Source of the DNA: Bacteroidetes bacterium RIFCSPLOWO2_12_FULL_37_12
Lineage (GTDB): Bacteria; Bacteroidota; Bacteroidia; 2-12-FULL-37-12
Assembly: GCA_001769655.1 (NCBI GenBank)
Contig: MEPC01000024.1
Location: 1 to 64,000 of the forward strand
Reading direction: 5' to 3'
Length of the DNA: 64,000 bases
The notes beneath the pieces were generated by a model. The model made no database searches. It had not been told where the DNA came from and saw only the letters and a program-made list of their open reading frames with translations. Position 1 is the stretch's first letter; each line of letters starts with the position of its first letter. The translations under genes and the position numbers were made by a program. Shown one piece after another: positions 62,628-64,000 of this stretch.

Positions 62628-62658
62628 GGTGTTTTTCCTTTGTTTTTTTTGATAAGAA

Positions 62659-62742
62659 GTAATACGGTAGGAATACGATAGTAATACGGTTGTAATACGA
62701 TCGTAATACCATAGTATTACAACTGTATTACCATTGTTTTAC
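62659..62742. repeat. GTAATAC / GTATTAC short-period palindromic repeat array
   Basis: GTAATAC units at about 11-bp spacing (62659-62708) are followed by GTATTAC/GTATTACC units in the complementary sense (62713-62742). It is the same design as 7330-7424. It lies between the riboswitch and the metH start, so it is transcribed as part of the leader. Together with the riboswitch it accounts for the 62429-62767 gap. Confidence 0.85.
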
Positions 62743-62767
62743 CATTGAATAACCAACGACTAACAAA

Positions 62768-64000
62768 ATGGCCAACCATCAATTACTTTCTGATATTCTA
62801 AAAAAACGTATCCTCGTTCTGGACGGCGCCATGGGTACTATGATTCAATCGTATCATCTGGATGAAAAGGATTACAGGGGAAAGGAATTTAAAAATCATT
62901 CGCATAATCTGAAAGGAAATAATGACTTATTGACTATTACTCAATCCGGAATCATTGAACAAATTCACATAGCATATCTCAACGCCGGAGCCGATATCAT
63001 TGAAACAAATACATTTAATTCAAACGCTATTTCATTGGCAGATTATGGGATGACGGATTTGGTTTACCGGTTAAATTACTCAGCGGCTCAAATCGCCCGT
63101 AAAGCCGCTGATTCTTTTTTATCAAAAACCCCATCTAAACCAAGGTTGGTAGCAGGTGCCATCGGACCCACTAATAAAACTGCCTCTCTTTCGCCGGATG
63201 TGAATGATCCCGGATTCAGAGCAGTGAATTTCGATAAGTTGATGGACATTTATTACGAGCAGATTACCGGTCTCGTGGAAGGTGGTTGCGACCTGCTGTT
63301 AATCGAAACCGTTTTTGATACATTGAATTGCAAAGCGGCTTTATATGCTATCAACAATTATTTTACTAAAACAGGCAAGCGTTTACCCGTAATGGTGTCA
63401 TTTACTATTACCGATGCAAGCGGAAGAACCCTTTCAGGACAAACGGTTGAAGCATTTATAAATTCAGTGTCACACTTTCCATTGCTAAGCATTGGCTTGA
63501 ATTGCGCACTGGGCGCTAAAGATATGCGCCCTTATTTGGAAATACTTTCTGAAAAAGCGCCCTTTTTTATTTCAGTATATCCCAATGCAGGACTTCCCAA
63601 CCAATTTGGCGAGTACGATGAAAAACCGCATGACATGTGTGTGCATATTGATGACTTTTTAAAAAACGGGTTTGTAAACATTGCCGGTGGATGTTGTGGC
63701 ACTACTCCCGCACATATCCATGAAATTACCCTGCATGCAGAAAAATATCCTCCCCGGAAAATTCCTGTTTTCAATCCCGTATTGTCTCTTAGCGGATTAG
63801 AACCGCTAAACGTTTTTCCGGGAATGAATTTTATTAACATCGGTGAAAGAACCAATGTGACCGGTTCCCCTAAGTTCGCAAAATTAATTTTATCCGGTGA
63901 CTTTGAGAGTGCCATTTCGGTGGCACGGCAACAAGTGGAGGGAGGCGCACAGATTATAGATGTAAACATGGACGAAGCCATGCTCGATTCTGAAGCGGCA
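62768..64000 (+). CDS. metH: Cobalamin-dependent methionine synthase (N-terminal part, runs off the window)
   Basis: 411 codons are visible without a stop. The N-terminal homocysteine-binding domain opens with ILVLDGAMGTMIQ and has GADIIETNTFNSN, VAGAIGPTNKTASLSP, the zinc ligand Cys in GLNCALGAKDMRP and the Cys pair GGCCGTTPAHI. The pterin (methyl-THF) domain begins at about residue 350 with FINIGERTNVTGSPKF and GGAQIIDVNMDEAM. The cobalamin and activation domains lie beyond the right edge. It transfers the methyl group made by MetF to homocysteine. It is under the SAM riboswitch upstream. Confidence 0.95.
   Translation, partial: MANHQLLSDILKKRILVLDGAMGTMIQSYHLDEKDYRGKEFKNHSHNLKGNNDLLTITQSGIIEQIHIAYLNAGADIIETNTFNSNAISLADYGMTDLVYRLNYSAAQIARKAADSFLSKTPSKPRLVAGAIGPTNKTASLSPDVNDPGFRAVNFDKLMDIYYEQITGLVEGGCDLLLIETVFDTLNCKAALYAINNYFTKTGKRLPVMVSFTITDASGRTLSGQTVEAFINSVSHFPLLSIGLNCALGAKDMRPYLEILSEKAPFFISVYPNAGLPNQFGEYDEKPHDMCVHIDDFLKNGFVNIAGGCCGTTPAHIHEITLHAEKYPPRKIPVFNPVLSLSGLEPLNVFPGMNFINIGERTNVTGSPKFAKLILSGDFESAISVARQQVEGGAQIIDVNMDEAMLDSEAA

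Noticed and set aside
63532-63981. 149-codon open frame on the minus strand near the right edge
   Set aside because: It is antisense to metH, whose domains are continuous through this region.

Overview
The window is AT-rich DNA of a member of the Bacteroidota, probably an uncultured or environmental lineage. The evidence is secreted proteins ending in type IX secretion (T9SS) sorting domains of type A and type B, the BatD, DUF4293 and CcmD-like families, TAnnTTTG promoter elements, frequent TTG starts without clear Shine-Dalgarno sequences, and many short palindromic intergenic repeats. No rRNA, tRNA or CRISPR array was seen.

Left backbone (1-19.9 kb). A secreted beta-propeller protein, hemW, batD, a cytochrome c maturation set (ccmC, a ccmD-like gene, and a ccmE with a Cys in place of the usual heme-binding His), an S41 protease, a TauE/SafE permease, tsaB, a T9SS type B surface protein, trpS, a thiolase, a DUF4293 membrane protein, a YCF48-like propeller protein, an alpha/beta hydrolase and a higBA toxin-antitoxin pair.

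Accessory island (about 23.0-45.3 kb). It lies between two amidohydrolase-family genes (19.9-23.0 and 45.3-46.6 kb) that look like former neighbours. From left to right it holds: miniature inverted repeats and one longer copy carrying a GxxExxY (PD-(D/E)XK) gene; a broken tyrosine recombinase followed by a 35-bp direct repeat; a two-gene module (a 1663-residue STAS/GHKL-ATPase/PRTase-like protein and a receiver domain fused to an APH-like kinase); a three-gene module (serine hydrolase, caspase-like protease, unknown partner); remnants of an IS1182-type insertion sequence; an HTH-ImmA/IrrE plus DUF4411 PIN pair; a SpoIIE-type phosphatase; an M64 peptidase with a small lipoprotein; and a HipBST-like toxin system. 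Several gene sets are followed within a few bases of the last stop codon by related palindromic repeats, which gives a cassette-like layout. The 25.5-36.2 kb block is the best candidate for an undescribed conflict or defence system: a GHKL/receiver/kinase signalling pair next to hydrolase and caspase effectors.

Right backbone (45.3-64 kb). A catalytically degenerate amidohydrolase, a secreted repeat protein, a LolC/E-type permease, a glycosyltransferase, a cystathionine beta-synthase-like enzyme with CBS domains, metF, hemA, a DraRnl-type RNA ligase coupled to a histidine kinase, a large Y_Y_Y sensor-like membrane protein, a two-domain FKBP lipoprotein, mqnA, a small coiled-coil protein, and a SAM riboswitch controlling metH, which runs off the right edge. 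One-carbon and methionine metabolism (metF, metH, CBS) and heme/cytochrome assembly (hemW, hemA, ccm) recur in the backbone.
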